Counted from the first letter of the stretch, positions 7,370-15,917 are shown. The stretch: 20,468 nucleotides of DNA from Candidatus Poribacteria bacterium (GCA_014730235.1 WJIO01000260.1:1-20468), one strand, 5' to 3'. Numbers and translations are program-made. Notes: a model not told the origin generated them from the letters alone.

Positions 7370-7493
7370 TGATTAAGAAAAACAACTCTCAAGAACCAGA
7401 AGAAGCTTTAGTCTCCCAAAAATTGTAAAATATTTCATATAAACTTTATAAGTATTAAGAGCGTCTATAAATTTATACAACCTCTCCTTTGTC

Positions 7494-7524
7494 TAATGAA
7501 ACAGGCTAGCAGTCTGTTTCATTA
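7494..7524 (+). promoter_or_regulatory. Leader hairpin upstream of the DUF3352 gene
   Basis: TAATGAAACAG (7494-7504) and CTGTTTCATTA (7514-7524) are perfect 11-bp arms. Pairing can continue inward through a G-U, a C-G and a U-A pair to an AGC triloop, giving a 14-bp stem. It lies 41 nt before the start codon and is not followed by a U-tract, so it is more likely an mRNA-stability or translation-control element than a terminator. Confidence 0.45.
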
Positions 7525-7565
7525 AGCTTATCTTCGGTCAGCCAAATATGAATGGAGGAACAAAT

Positions 7566-9368
7566 ATGAAGTTCCGCTTTCGATTTTTTATATCTGCTAT
7601 TATTATAACCAGCATTTCATTGTCCACCGCTATTGCTGGTGAACCTGATTCAATCGAGCAACTTATACCACCTGATAGCCTTGCTTATATTTCTATATCA
7701 AATCTTGGTGATATATACACTGAAGTTGCTGAATCCCCGCAATTTGAAGAATTTATGAATATTGAAGGTATGGCTCAAGAAATGGAAGAACCAAGTCAGG
7801 GAATAACCATGCTCTCTATGATGCTGGGTATGTCTCTTGAAGATATAATGAAAGTTCTTGGTAAACATATAGGCATAAGCGTTATAGGGATATCGGATAA
7901 CATGCCCGTTGCCGGTCTGGTCATAGATACAAGGGCGGATAAGGAAAGCGCAGAATATGCCGTTAATCAGATTATCGGTATGGCCATGTCATCAGGTGAA
8001 GCCAAACATGAAGACAAAGAATACCGGGATATGCCATATAAAATGCTCCAGATGGAGAATTTACAAGTAAATTATGCCTTTACAGATAATTTCATAATCG
8101 CAGGTACGGGCGGCGGTTTTAAGAAAATTATGGATATGTATAAAGATGGTGGCATAAGCATAAAAGATAATGAAAATTACCAGTTCATGGGTAAAAAGGT
8201 ATCCCTGTCCAGCAATCTCTCTGTATTTGCAAACCTGGAAGCCGCTGCGCCTATGCTGCAAATGATGGCTGGTATGAGTTTAAGCGGCGAGGACGAAGAA
8301 AGCCAGATTAAAAATATGATGGCTCAGCAGTTAATCAGTTCATCAAAGGCCCTGGGTATAAGTCTGGGACTATCGGATCAAAATATTGAATTTTATTTGC
8401 ATGTAGATGTTGAAGAACCAAACCCTATAACAGATATGATTTTTGCTCCACATACATCCATTCGAGGAACAGAATTGCTGCCAGTTCCCCAGGGAGTTTT
8501 AGCCTCAGTTCACCTTGGTAATCCAGCTAGAATGCTGGATGGTATGATAGAAATGATGAGATTCCTGGAAGCTGATCAAGAAGATATAGAGGAAATAGAA
8601 AAAATTATTGCAGAAATTGAACTGGAAATAGGCATGGATTTGAAAGAAGACTTTCTATCGGCTTTGACTGGTGAATTTACCATGCTGGCTGTTGCACCGG
8701 AAGATTTGATGTTTGATCCTGATAATAAATTCAAAACTATAATGCAAATGAATAAATCCCGTCATTTAACTATAATAGGAATCGAAGACAGGGAAAAGAT
8801 TAGCAAAGCCGTTGAAAAGCTAATGGAACTTACGGAGACAGAATCAATACCCATTGAGGAAGAAAATTATAAAGGCATAACCATCCACACAAAGGTATTC
8901 CCATTAAAAAATCAGCTTCCAGGCCTTGCCATGATGCCCTCATATTGCTTCAAAGACGACGTATTTATTTCCAGCTATGATGCAGAATACGTAAGGATGG
9001 CAATAGATATGATGGAGCATGCAAAAACATCCGATTTACCTGATGAATTAGAAGAATCCCGGATGCTTTGCTATATTGATATAGGCGGCATGGCGGAAAT
9101 TATATCCGAAAGTGGAATGATCGAGATGATTGAAGAAATCCCTCAAGAGTTTGTTGATGATATAATGGATAAGGTTATTGATTTCGGGTCTGTTGCCATG
9201 AGTTTCTCCCTGAGTCCTGAAGGGATAGGTATGGATTTATTGTCCACTTCCGACAACACCTGGGTAGCAAAGATTATGGATTCTGCTCTGGTTATGGTAT
9301 ACGTCAAGGCTTATACTGAAAAACAAGAGGAGATGTCTGAAGAAAAGCCCGAAGAGTGGGAAGAATAA
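7566..9368 (+). CDS. Exported DUF3352-family protein, methionine-rich
   Basis: The protein has 600 residues starting at the ATG at 7566, which has GGAGGA 6 nt upstream; an in-frame ATG at 7548 lies before that ribosome site and is rejected. Residues 1-25 form a signal peptide (basic KFRFRF, hydrophobic core, STAIAG before EPD). The mature start LIPPDSLAYISISNLGD is the usual opening of DUF3352 proteins, in which proteins are scored for how well they keep a beta/alpha repeat that recurs along the chain. The function of the family is unknown. It is acidic and contains about 50 methionines by eye (around 8%), with clusters such as MLSMMLGMS and MLQMMAGMS. It leads a tight operon with a GNAT enzyme (2 nt downstream) and a CBM9-like protein. 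Family call is fairly safe; no function is proposed. Confidence 0.82.
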   Translation: MKFRFRFFISAIIITSISLSTAIAGEPDSIEQLIPPDSLAYISISNLGDIYTEVAESPQFEEFMNIEGMAQEMEEPSQGITMLSMMLGMSLEDIMKVLGKHIGISVIGISDNMPVAGLVIDTRADKESAEYAVNQIIGMAMSSGEAKHEDKEYRDMPYKMLQMENLQVNYAFTDNFIIAGTGGGFKKIMDMYKDGGISIKDNENYQFMGKKVSLSSNLSVFANLEAAAPMLQMMAGMSLSGEDEESQIKNMMAQQLISSSKALGISLGLSDQNIEFYLHVDVEEPNPITDMIFAPHTSIRGTELLPVPQGVLASVHLGNPARMLDGMIEMMRFLEADQEDIEEIEKIIAEIELEIGMDLKEDFLSALTGEFTMLAVAPEDLMFDPDNKFKTIMQMNKSRHLTIIGIEDREKISKAVEKLMELTETESIPIEEENYKGITIHTKVFPLKNQLPGLAMMPSYCFKDDVFISSYDAEYVRMAIDMMEHAKTSDLPDELEESRMLCYIDIGGMAEIISESGMIEMIEEIPQEFVDDIMDKVIDFGSVAMSFSLSPEGIGMDLLSTSDNTWVAKIMDSALVMVYVKAYTEKQEEMSEEKPEEWEE

Positions 9369-9370
9369 AA

Positions 9371-9838
9371 ATGATAATCTTCAAAAAAGCAAAACCGCAG
9401 GATGCAAAAGGCCTTGCTTTTGCATCCTGGAAAGCCTTTGACAACGATATTAATTATGGTGCGAAAGGCAAAGGTGGTCCACCCGGTTATAAATCGGAAA
9501 AATGGCAAAGTAGAATGATGAGGCTCGGTAAATATTACAAGATAATGTATGAATTCCGCATTATCGGTGGATTTATCGTCTTCGAAAAGAAAAATAGTCA
9601 TTTTGAATTGGGCAGAATTTTTATTCACCCTGATTACCAGAACCAGGGAATCGGTGCCCGGGCTATTGAATTTATGGAAAAAGAATTTCCTCAGGCAAGG
9701 CGTTGGACTCTTGGCACTCCACGATGGAACAAGCACGCCCAGCATTTTTATGAAAAGATGGGATTTGTTAAGATAGGTAATGAGGGGCAGGATGGTATTT
9801 TATATGGCAAAATCATTTTTGATAATAAGGAGATGTAA
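9371..9838 (+). CDS. GNAT-family N-acetyltransferase
   Basis: At 155 residues this is a standard single-domain GNAT enzyme, transferring an acetyl group from acetyl-CoA to an amine. The acetyl-CoA motif is QNQGIGARA (about residues 90-98, preceded by the beta-4 strand GRIFIHPDY), and the C-terminal NKHAQHFYEKMGFVKIG is the conserved motif B region. The substrate is not predictable. The start is the ATG at 9371, two nt after the DUF3352 stop with GGGAAG upstream; a GTG at 9356 inside the previous gene would add five residues and is less likely. It is translationally coupled to its neighbours and presumably works in the cytoplasm. Confidence 0.9.
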   Translation: MIIFKKAKPQDAKGLAFASWKAFDNDINYGAKGKGGPPGYKSEKWQSRMMRLGKYYKIMYEFRIIGGFIVFEKKNSHFELGRIFIHPDYQNQGIGARAIEFMEKEFPQARRWTLGTPRWNKHAQHFYEKMGFVKIGNEGQDGILYGKIIFDNKEM

Positions 9839-9841
9839 AAC

Positions 9842-10504
9842 ATGTCAAAGGTAATACCCCATTTATACTTGTTTGATGTTAAATTTAAATCTCCAAAAAG
9901 GAAAAAACCAGTAAAAATTGACGGCAAGTTAGACGAATGGAGCGAAAAGTATATTGTTCCGGATATTATGAACCTTAACGGCAGCTATAAAAAAACTTTT
10001 GCTGATGTATATTTTTCATGGGATGATGATAATCTTTATATAGCTTATGAAGCAAAAAAATGGGATGATGTAGAAACAGACACGAAACGTTTTTGGCGTA
10101 AAGATTGTATGGAGTTATGGATTGATCTGCGAAATGACAAGAGCCAGCGGAGATATACAGAACACTGCCATCATTTTTTTCTGCTGCCTCTGGGGAAAAA
10201 GGGAAGCCCGGAGCTAGCCACAGCAGGGGAAGCCAGACAACCGGGCAGTTCCATTGAGGATACTATTTATGACTATGAGGATGTTGAAGTGGCTTCAAGA
10301 ATTCTGAGAAACGGATATAGACTTGAATCACGAATCCCTAAAAGCGTTATCCCTACCTATGATCCATTAAATTTTCCCCAGCTTGGGTTTAATTATCATA
10401 TAAATAACACAGATAGACGTTCCCAATGGTGGAGCTGCGGACCTGATTTCCCACGTCATGAAGATCCCAGCACCTGGGGAACAGTTGAGCTTTGCGAATA
10501 TTAA
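9842..10504 (+). CDS. CBM9/DOMON-like domain protein, cytoplasmic
   Basis: The product (220 residues) has the CBM9-like pattern: KIDGKLDEWSEKY (about 25-37), ADVYFSWDDDNLYIAYEAK (about 54-72), CMELWIDLRNDKS (about 89-101) and a final GTVELCEY strand. Such domains bind carbohydrate or heme-type ligands and normally occur in secreted proteins or appended to xylanases. Here the domain is alone and there is no signal peptide, so the protein should be cytoplasmic. AAGGAGATG precedes the ATG at good spacing, 3 nt after the GNAT stop. Its stop codon overlaps that of the convergent nitroreductase gene. Ligand unknown; it may be an enzyme-independent sugar-binding or structural protein. Confidence 0.75.
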   Translation: MSKVIPHLYLFDVKFKSPKRKKPVKIDGKLDEWSEKYIVPDIMNLNGSYKKTFADVYFSWDDDNLYIAYEAKKWDDVETDTKRFWRKDCMELWIDLRNDKSQRRYTEHCHHFFLLPLGKKGSPELATAGEARQPGSSIEDTIYDYEDVEVASRILRNGYRLESRIPKSVIPTYDPLNFPQLGFNYHINNTDRRSQWWSCGPDFPRHEDPSTWGTVELCEY

Positions 10505-11010
10505 ACATCATATTCTATTGGTGTACCAAATTGTTCCCTCATGAATAACTCACCGGGTGATTTTCGGGGCCTGGCTTTTGGCTCATCAGCCGACACACCT
10601 ACAGGGGTAAGACAGATTATACCATAATCATCGGGTATATCCAATACTTCCCGTATTTTATCGGCGTCATAGGCCCCAACCCAGCACGTTCCATAACCAA
10701 GACTTGTAGCTGCCAGTATAGCCTGATCCAATACAATAGCACCATTTACCTGACCTTCTCCCGGTTCTGTTACAAGACACAGTATAACGGCTGCATCGGC
10801 CATCCACATCTGATGACTACAGGCTTCCGCAGTCTTTCGGCGTAAATCCGGGTCAGAGATTACAATCATTCGCCACTTCTGACGATTGCCTCCTGTAGGC
10901 GCGCGCCGGGCTGTCTCCAATATCAATCTCAGATGCTCCGGCGGCAAGGGATCACTCTTATACTTTCTGACACTTCTTCTATTCCACATGGTTTCCAGTG
11001 TTTCGTTCAT
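10501..11010 (-). CDS. Nitroreductase-family FMN oxidoreductase
   Basis: A 169-residue protein of the small nitroreductase family. The FMN phosphate motif RRSVRKY is at residues 11-17, the flavin-contacting PTGGNRQKWR at 38-47, and the LDQAILAATSLGYGTCWVGAYD helix is the usual central signature. These enzymes act as homodimers and reduce quinones, nitro groups, enones or flavins with NAD(P)H. The physiological substrate is not deducible. It is the last gene of the sugar operon (22 nt after the DUF6807 gene), so it may be involved in redox conversion of a sugar-derived or aglycone compound, or be a passenger. The ribosome site is GGGG upstream of the ATG at 11010. The gene ends convergently, sharing four bases with the opposing gene. 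Confidence 0.9.
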   Translation of the reverse strand: MNETLETMWNRRSVRKYKSDPLPPEHLRLILETARRAPTGGNRQKWRMIVISDPDLRRKTAEACSHQMWMADAAVILCLVTEPGEGQVNGAIVLDQAILAATSLGYGTCWVGAYDADKIREVLDIPDDYGIICLTPVGVSADEPKARPRKSPGELFMREQFGTPIEYDV

Positions 11011-11032
11011 TTTAACTACCCCTTTTCTTTAA

Positions 11033-12163
11033 TTATCTAATTATCTCCGTTTCGATTTGTGATACGTAATTTTGATACCAATTTTCAATATTTGCATCTC
11101 CTGTTAATCCGTCATGTAAATACACACGATATTTAAGCCGGAAGCGACCCTGGGTAAGCTCATCAGGTGGATGATGCAAAAGCGTCATCTGAGATGGTAC
11201 TGCTATCTCACCCCAGAACCCGGGATGCTCAGGATTATCAGGATGATCGAAGATACTGATACCGTTAATTCCATGCCCTACTTTACCCGAAAAATCACAC
11301 CACCGGGCTTTTTGGTGATGTATTTCACTTCGTCCTATCTGACTTTCTGAATTTTCCACATGACCCTCTTTTGGGATATTCATAGAGGGATTAATCCGGG
11401 CGACCAGCATAAACTGACGTTCGCCAATATCTTCAGGATATGTAGTTTCAAAGCTCAAATCCATAAACCTCTTGTTGTTATTTGCAAACCATATCCGCGC
11501 AGTTCTGGTTTCATTAAGAATAATGTCACCATTTCCCTTTACATATATGGTTTCCTCAACAAAACCTGCATATACAGGGCCTTCTGAAAAGCTTACAAAA
11601 CGCTGATGTAGCATTTTACCGCATGGCCCATAGGGTGGTTCATCCCAATCTGACCATATATTAGCCGAACCGCCTTCACCATGTCCACCATAAGACATAT
11701 ACAAACCTGTATGATGAGGATGATCCGCGCCACCAGCCCCACGAACCACATTCCCCGACGGGCCGTTTACAGGCCAGAAATAGGGTTTCCATACACCAAG
11801 ATAGTTATACCGCGCAAAAAGCTCATCATCCACGTTTATCATAAGATGGGCTGGTTTTTGCTGGATATTGAATTTTTTAACTGAATCAGCTTTGGATTCC
11901 ATTAAGGCTATGCTGAATAAAGCTGAATTACCTGACTTTATATCTCCAGACAACCAGTATAACTTCCTATTGCTTGAGTCAAATTGGCAGGATATATCCT
12001 CAACAGGATTGCCGTTTTCATCAGCTTTGGAAACCTGCATGATGGAATCTCCTTCATGCCAATTTTCAAACCATGATTTAGGTTTTGCATCTATATAAAC
12101 TAGTTCGTTTGCACGATTGACAGAACCGGCTTTAATCTTTACCAGAATATTTTTGTTACTCAT
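11033..12163 (-). CDS. DUF6807 (PmoA-like) family protein
   Basis: At 376 residues it has the family signature KPYFWPV (126-132), a GPSGN turn, and DHPHHTG (147-153), followed by a Trp/Asp-rich segment (NIWSDWDEPP). Later blocks include RNETRTAR-type strands and HPDNPEHPGFWGEIAV. Proteins of this kind are often annotated methane oxygenase PmoA, which is misleading because they have no relation to particulate methane monooxygenase. They occur in carbohydrate-use loci and have a beta-sandwich fold. The His cluster suggests a metal or catalytic site, an inference. No signal peptide is present. GGAGAAATT precedes the ATG. It sits 53 nt after the rhamnosidase gene in the same operon. Confidence 0.82.
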   Translation of the reverse strand: MSNKNILVKIKAGSVNRANELVYIDAKPKSWFENWHEGDSIMQVSKADENGNPVEDISCQFDSSNRKLYWLSGDIKSGNSALFSIALMESKADSVKKFNIQQKPAHLMINVDDELFARYNYLGVWKPYFWPVNGPSGNVVRGAGGADHPHHTGLYMSYGGHGEGGSANIWSDWDEPPYGPCGKMLHQRFVSFSEGPVYAGFVEETIYVKGNGDIILNETRTARIWFANNNKRFMDLSFETTYPEDIGERQFMLVARINPSMNIPKEGHVENSESQIGRSEIHHQKARWCDFSGKVGHGINGISIFDHPDNPEHPGFWGEIAVPSQMTLLHHPPDELTQGRFRLKYRVYLHDGLTGDANIENWYQNYVSQIETEIIR

Positions 12164-12216
12164 AATTTCTCCATTGCTTGTGTAAGAATAATTTTAAAGC
12201 GAATTAAACTCTGGAA

Positions 12217-14586
12217 TCAACTATCCATAATTTCAATGCTATCAGGAACAGAAAAATCCATCTTCCCTGATTCATAATTAACTTCAATTAATCCCTTTGG
12301 CGTGGGAAACACAGCATGATAATCAAAATCGGTCTTTTCAGGATTAAGTTTTATTTTGCCGCATCCCGGTTCCAGAATTTCCAATCCCATGAGATTCTTA
12401 ATTAAAAATTCCGCCGGAATTGCTGACCATGCGTGGGAGTGAGTGCGGAGAAATCCATTGAAATCACCAGAACGCCAGCTTCCGTTTTCATACCATTCCT
12501 CAAGAACAGAGGTTACTCCCTTGGCCACCATGCGTTTGCCCCAGCGTTCATGTATCAGCCGCAAAGCCAGATCAAAGCGTCCCATGTGATCCAAAGCCCT
12601 GAGAACAATAGTCATAAAAAAAGGCTGGGCTTCAGTAAAATTTTCTATGGATCTTTCTTCATAAAAAGCAGAGATTATTTTTTCTGCTGTTTCGGTATTG
12701 CATAAATCCCAGTTTATAGCAGCAAAATTACCATGTTCGCTTATCTTTTGCGATAAAACCCCGTCAATGCAAGCATCAGCAAAGCATCCGCGCTCTGGGT
12801 CAAAAAGCCGTTCCTGGAAATTGGCTTTCATTAAGGACATGGTTTCTTGAGCCATTTTTTGGGTATATATATCACCTTTAAATTGAGCCATTTTCAGTAT
12901 GGCTTCCAACGCGCCATAAAAAATGGCATTATAAGCCGTACATTCCCCGGCCCGATCTACGTCTGACCAGTCAATAAAAACCCAGTATGGCATATCCTCA
13001 ATTAAACCCCGCTTGTTTACATAGTTTATATGGGCATAGATGACTCGAAGGGCTTGAGGATAAAGCTGGTTTATCCATTTTTCATGACCAGTATATATGT
13101 AATGATACCATAATCCCATAACCCACCATAGGGAGTAATCGGGTATGGCTCCTTGCCATGAATGATTGACCTTGTTGCTAACATTGGAGATCATACCTGT
13201 AGGGTGCTGATTACTGCCTGATTGCCGCAGGAATTTTCCTGTAAGCTTTTCATCACCAAAACAGGCGTATATAGCCGGTAAAGTTACAAGTGCCACATCA
13301 CCAAGCCATTGGGCCTGCTCCCGCCAGGGGGTATCCATGAGGAATTCGTTGGAACACAGGCGTATGGTTTCACGTGAAATTTCGAATATCTGATTCAATT
13401 CCTTATCGCTGGACTCAAATTTTCCCTTTTCCTCGTAGGGGTATGTAGATATTACACCTCGGATGGAGTGAATTTTAACTTGCTGAAGACATTTTCTGAA
13501 TCGTAATTTCATGTAGCGGAAGGACTTCCATGTAAAAGACTCAAATCTCTGCATACCTTCTTTCATGATGTATCTATCGGCAAATTCGCACTCCATAGCG
13601 ATGTTGAAATTGCCATCTATAAGGCGTTCTGCGTAGCCAATATCAACAGTTCCACCGGCCGAACCTTCGATATTTAACTCGGCTCTGGCAGTAATAACCT
13701 TCCCAAAATCCAGAATAATCGCCGGTGCATACATGCCATCGAAATCCAGGTTAAGATGATTTGTGCTGCTCTGAATGATGGTGATTCCCGAATAAGAGCA
13801 TAGGTTTTCTACGTCTGTTACAGTGCTGTATTTAACCGGCTGACCTACCATGGACAATCCCGGAGCAAGATCATTGGAGCGGGAACGATTCACCAGATCA
13901 AGACTTTCCTCAACTTTTTCGATCCGGACAGGAAACACAGGCTTTTCCATCATAAAGGGAATATCTCGACGAACCAGAAAACTCCAGGGCTGCACAGCCG
14001 GTGGCCTGTCGGAATGTCGTCCCCTGAGAGTTATGGCCCAGGTCCATTCAGAATCGTTAAATCCTGCTTTCATCCAGCCTTTAGGAATTCTTCGGACATC
14101 GAAAAACTCCTGATAAGGTGTAGCCTGATTCATACCTACATAGTGGGTGTTTTCCTGCCATGCGTTGGATCGGATAACCCGCCATCCGGTATCAGTGGAG
14201 GCTATAACTTCTCCATCTTTACCCGTCAGTTCCATCAGCAGGCCGCCCCGGGTGTCTTCGATATTTCCCACGTAATTTACAATGACGGCTATACAGTTTT
14301 CTCCCGGTATAAATTTGTCTTCAAGATTGTATACGTCGTAATACTGAAGAAATGGTTGAGACTGAGGCGCGCCCCGGCCTGTGAAGTTGCCGTTGATAAA
14401 TAACTGATAACGGGTGTCTGCGGCTATGTAAAGTTTATACTGCTCTTTTGGTTTATCTATATTGAAGCATTTGCGGAAGAAAAAGTAGGCGTTTTTTACC
14501 TGACCAGTTCCCGGTTGCCATATCCATTTTGCCTTCCATTTTCGCGACTTTGGAAAGTCAGTCTTACAGCTTATTTTATCGGTCAT
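12217..14586 (-). CDS. GH78-type alpha-L-rhamnosidase, cytoplasmic
   Basis: Alpha-L-rhamnosidases hydrolyse terminal rhamnose from glycosides with inversion. The 789-residue protein has the family architecture: an N-terminal beta-sandwich (WKAKWIW near 17-23, LYIAADTRYQLFINGNFTGRG-type block near 52-72), a concanavalin-like region (DFGKVITARAELNI near 293-306), an (alpha/alpha)6 barrel and a C-terminal beta domain. Barrel landmarks are DTPWREQAQWLGD (418-430, E423 as the likely general acid), FIDWSDVDRAGE (537-548), TSVLEEWYENGSWRSG (692-707, E696/E697 as likely base) and SHAWSAIPAEFL (717-728). The WREQ form differs from the commoner RDERLGWTGD. No signal peptide is seen, so a cytoplasmic role after uptake is inferred. 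CAGGAGC lies upstream of the ATG, 12 nt after the aminotransferase gene. Confidence 0.9.
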   Translation of the reverse strand: MTDKISCKTDFPKSRKWKAKWIWQPGTGQVKNAYFFFRKCFNIDKPKEQYKLYIAADTRYQLFINGNFTGRGAPQSQPFLQYYDVYNLEDKFIPGENCIAVIVNYVGNIEDTRGGLLMELTGKDGEVIASTDTGWRVIRSNAWQENTHYVGMNQATPYQEFFDVRRIPKGWMKAGFNDSEWTWAITLRGRHSDRPPAVQPWSFLVRRDIPFMMEKPVFPVRIEKVEESLDLVNRSRSNDLAPGLSMVGQPVKYSTVTDVENLCSYSGITIIQSSTNHLNLDFDGMYAPAIILDFGKVITARAELNIEGSAGGTVDIGYAERLIDGNFNIAMECEFADRYIMKEGMQRFESFTWKSFRYMKLRFRKCLQQVKIHSIRGVISTYPYEEKGKFESSDKELNQIFEISRETIRLCSNEFLMDTPWREQAQWLGDVALVTLPAIYACFGDEKLTGKFLRQSGSNQHPTGMISNVSNKVNHSWQGAIPDYSLWWVMGLWYHYIYTGHEKWINQLYPQALRVIYAHINYVNKRGLIEDMPYWVFIDWSDVDRAGECTAYNAIFYGALEAILKMAQFKGDIYTQKMAQETMSLMKANFQERLFDPERGCFADACIDGVLSQKISEHGNFAAINWDLCNTETAEKIISAFYEERSIENFTEAQPFFMTIVLRALDHMGRFDLALRLIHERWGKRMVAKGVTSVLEEWYENGSWRSGDFNGFLRTHSHAWSAIPAEFLIKNLMGLEILEPGCGKIKLNPEKTDFDYHAVFPTPKGLIEVNYESGKMDFSVPDSIEIMDS

Positions 14587-14598
14587 TTTTAGCTCCTG

Positions 14599-15843
14599 TT
14601 ATCTCAATTCATCAGTATTTGCCCGGACTTTCTTTACAGCATCAATTATCAAGTCCATATCGCTTATGTCACCCAGAAAATACCTGTGAGATATGCATAT
14701 TGCCTCCGTCTTGAATATGCGTTCGGCTTCGGGACAATGGGTTTTTGTGTAATCAATATAATGATCCGGACATTTTACAGGCCATGTTTTGCCATCTGTC
14801 ATGGATTGGAAAAGGGGATTCTGGTATATAGGTCTACCATGAGCGCCTACACTTGCAGGAACACCCTCTGCACCGATAGCAGCTAAAAATTTATCCCTGG
14901 GAATACCATCAAATTTTTCCTGAATATACTTGAAATTCCAGTAATATATGCTCCATCGGGTAACCCTGGGATCTCTTTCAAAAGGTTCAATACCATCAAT
15001 ATCTTTCAGACCTTCAGCAAGGTAGGTAAAATTTCGCTCGCGAATTTCCACCTGTTCATCCAGCTTTGATAACTGGGTCAGAAGAACTGCCGCTGTCCAT
15101 TCAGGCATACGGAAGTTGGAAGTAGAAGGCAGTCGGATACTTTTATCGGGTCTTTCCACCCAACGACCTAAATCCATATAAGCATAGAGTTTTTCTCTTA
15201 ACTCAGGATGATTGGTTAATATAATACCACCTTCACCACCGGCTAGGGATTTACCAGCCATAAGGCTGAAAGCTCCCAGATGTCCGATAGCGCCAACCCG
15301 GGTTCCCCGCCATTCTGAGGCATGAGCATGGGCGCAGTCCTCGATAATGGGCAGATCGTGTTTCCTGGACACTTCCACAATAGCATCCATATTGGCTGGA
15401 TAACCACCGTTATGAACAATGACAGCGGCTTTGGTTCTTTCGGTAATAACCGCTTCCATTGATTCCGCGCTGGGGCCGTAGGTATTTGGATCAACGTCAA
15501 CAAATACGGGTATTGCATTGATGAATAAAACACATGTGGCCGAAGCGAAAAAGCTTAGAGATGGAACAAGAACTTCATCGCAAGGTTCCACACCAGCGGC
15601 TTTCAATGCACATATCAGGGCCTGGGTTCCTGAGTTTGTAGTCACTCCATATTTTGCATCCTGGTATTTGGCAAAGGCATCTTCAAATTCCCATACCTTC
15701 GATCCCTCACCACCACCCCACCAACGGGCACTTTTTATAACTTCTATAAGAGCTTTTTCTTCGTTTTCATCCCTTATGGGCCATTCCCTTCCCATGTTAC
15801 GATTTACAGCTTTATCACCACCATTAATTGCAAGTTTTGCCAT
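14599..15843 (-). CDS. DegT/DnrJ/EryC1/StrS-family PLP aminotransferase
   Basis: This 414-residue PLP enzyme has all the fold-type-I landmarks: NSGTQA (70-75) binding the cofactor phosphate, IIEDCAHAHA (166-175) with the pyridine-nitrogen Asp169, and FSLMAGKSLAGGEGG (192-206) with the Schiff-base Lys198. The N-terminal LAINGGDKAV and REWPI/WWGGG blocks match the sugar aminotransferase (StrS/scyllo-inosose and AHBA synthase-like) group. These enzymes transaminate keto-sugars or cyclitols; the exact substrate is unknown. It is the first gene of the operon with the rhamnosidase, suggesting an inosose or keto-sugar pathway, an inference. The start at 15843 has AAGGAG 9 nt upstream, behind a good promoter. 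Confidence 0.92.
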   Translation of the reverse strand: MAKLAINGGDKAVNRNMGREWPIRDENEEKALIEVIKSARWWGGGEGSKVWEFEDAFAKYQDAKYGVTTNSGTQALICALKAAGVEPCDEVLVPSLSFFASATCVLFINAIPVFVDVDPNTYGPSAESMEAVITERTKAAVIVHNGGYPANMDAIVEVSRKHDLPIIEDCAHAHASEWRGTRVGAIGHLGAFSLMAGKSLAGGEGGIILTNHPELREKLYAYMDLGRWVERPDKSIRLPSTSNFRMPEWTAAVLLTQLSKLDEQVEIRERNFTYLAEGLKDIDGIEPFERDPRVTRWSIYYWNFKYIQEKFDGIPRDKFLAAIGAEGVPASVGAHGRPIYQNPLFQSMTDGKTWPVKCPDHYIDYTKTHCPEAERIFKTEAICISHRYFLGDISDMDLIIDAVKKVRANTDELR

Positions 15844-15888
15844 AATTTCACACTCCTTAATTACAATTTAAAATATTTTGCTGAACAC

Positions 15889-15917
15889 ATGTTATCGCAC
15901 TGATGTTTGCGTGTCAA
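15889..15917 (-). promoter_or_regulatory. Sigma70-like promoter of the aminotransferase-rhamnosidase operon
   Basis: On the minus strand, TTGACA (15917-15912) is a perfect -35 box and TAACAT (15894-15889) a fair -10 box, with 17 bp between. Transcription should begin near 15882, about 40 nt before the start codon. It drives the four minus-strand genes down to the nitroreductase. Confidence 0.6.

Larger units (their letters stand above)
6944..7547. other. Divergent intergenic region between the pil cluster and the DUF3352 operon
   Basis: About 600 nt without a credible gene. The part next to the ABC gene (6944-7053) holds an 8-bp inverted pair TTTCACAC (6961-6968) and GTGTGAAA (7024-7031) but no clear promoter. 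The middle (7054-7294) is occupied by a candidate miniature inverted-repeat element. The right part (7295-7547) is very AT-rich and holds a candidate promoter and a leader hairpin for the plus-strand operon. Confidence 0.7.

Noticed and set aside
7548-7565. Upstream ATG for the DUF3352 gene
   Set aside because: GGAGGA falls inside this extension and is well placed for the ATG at 7566, which begins a standard signal peptide.
9356-9370. GTG start for the GNAT gene
   Set aside because: It adds five residues of no family similarity and lies within the preceding gene; the ATG at 9371 fits the family start.
9311-9745. 144-residue minus-strand open frame
   Set aside because: It lies antisense to the GNAT gene, whose family motifs are clear; the sequence shows no recognisable domain.
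11033-12163. Methane monooxygenase subunit
   Set aside because: The PmoA name used for this family is a misnomer; the protein has no membrane helices and carries the DUF6807 KPYFWPV and DHPHH motifs.
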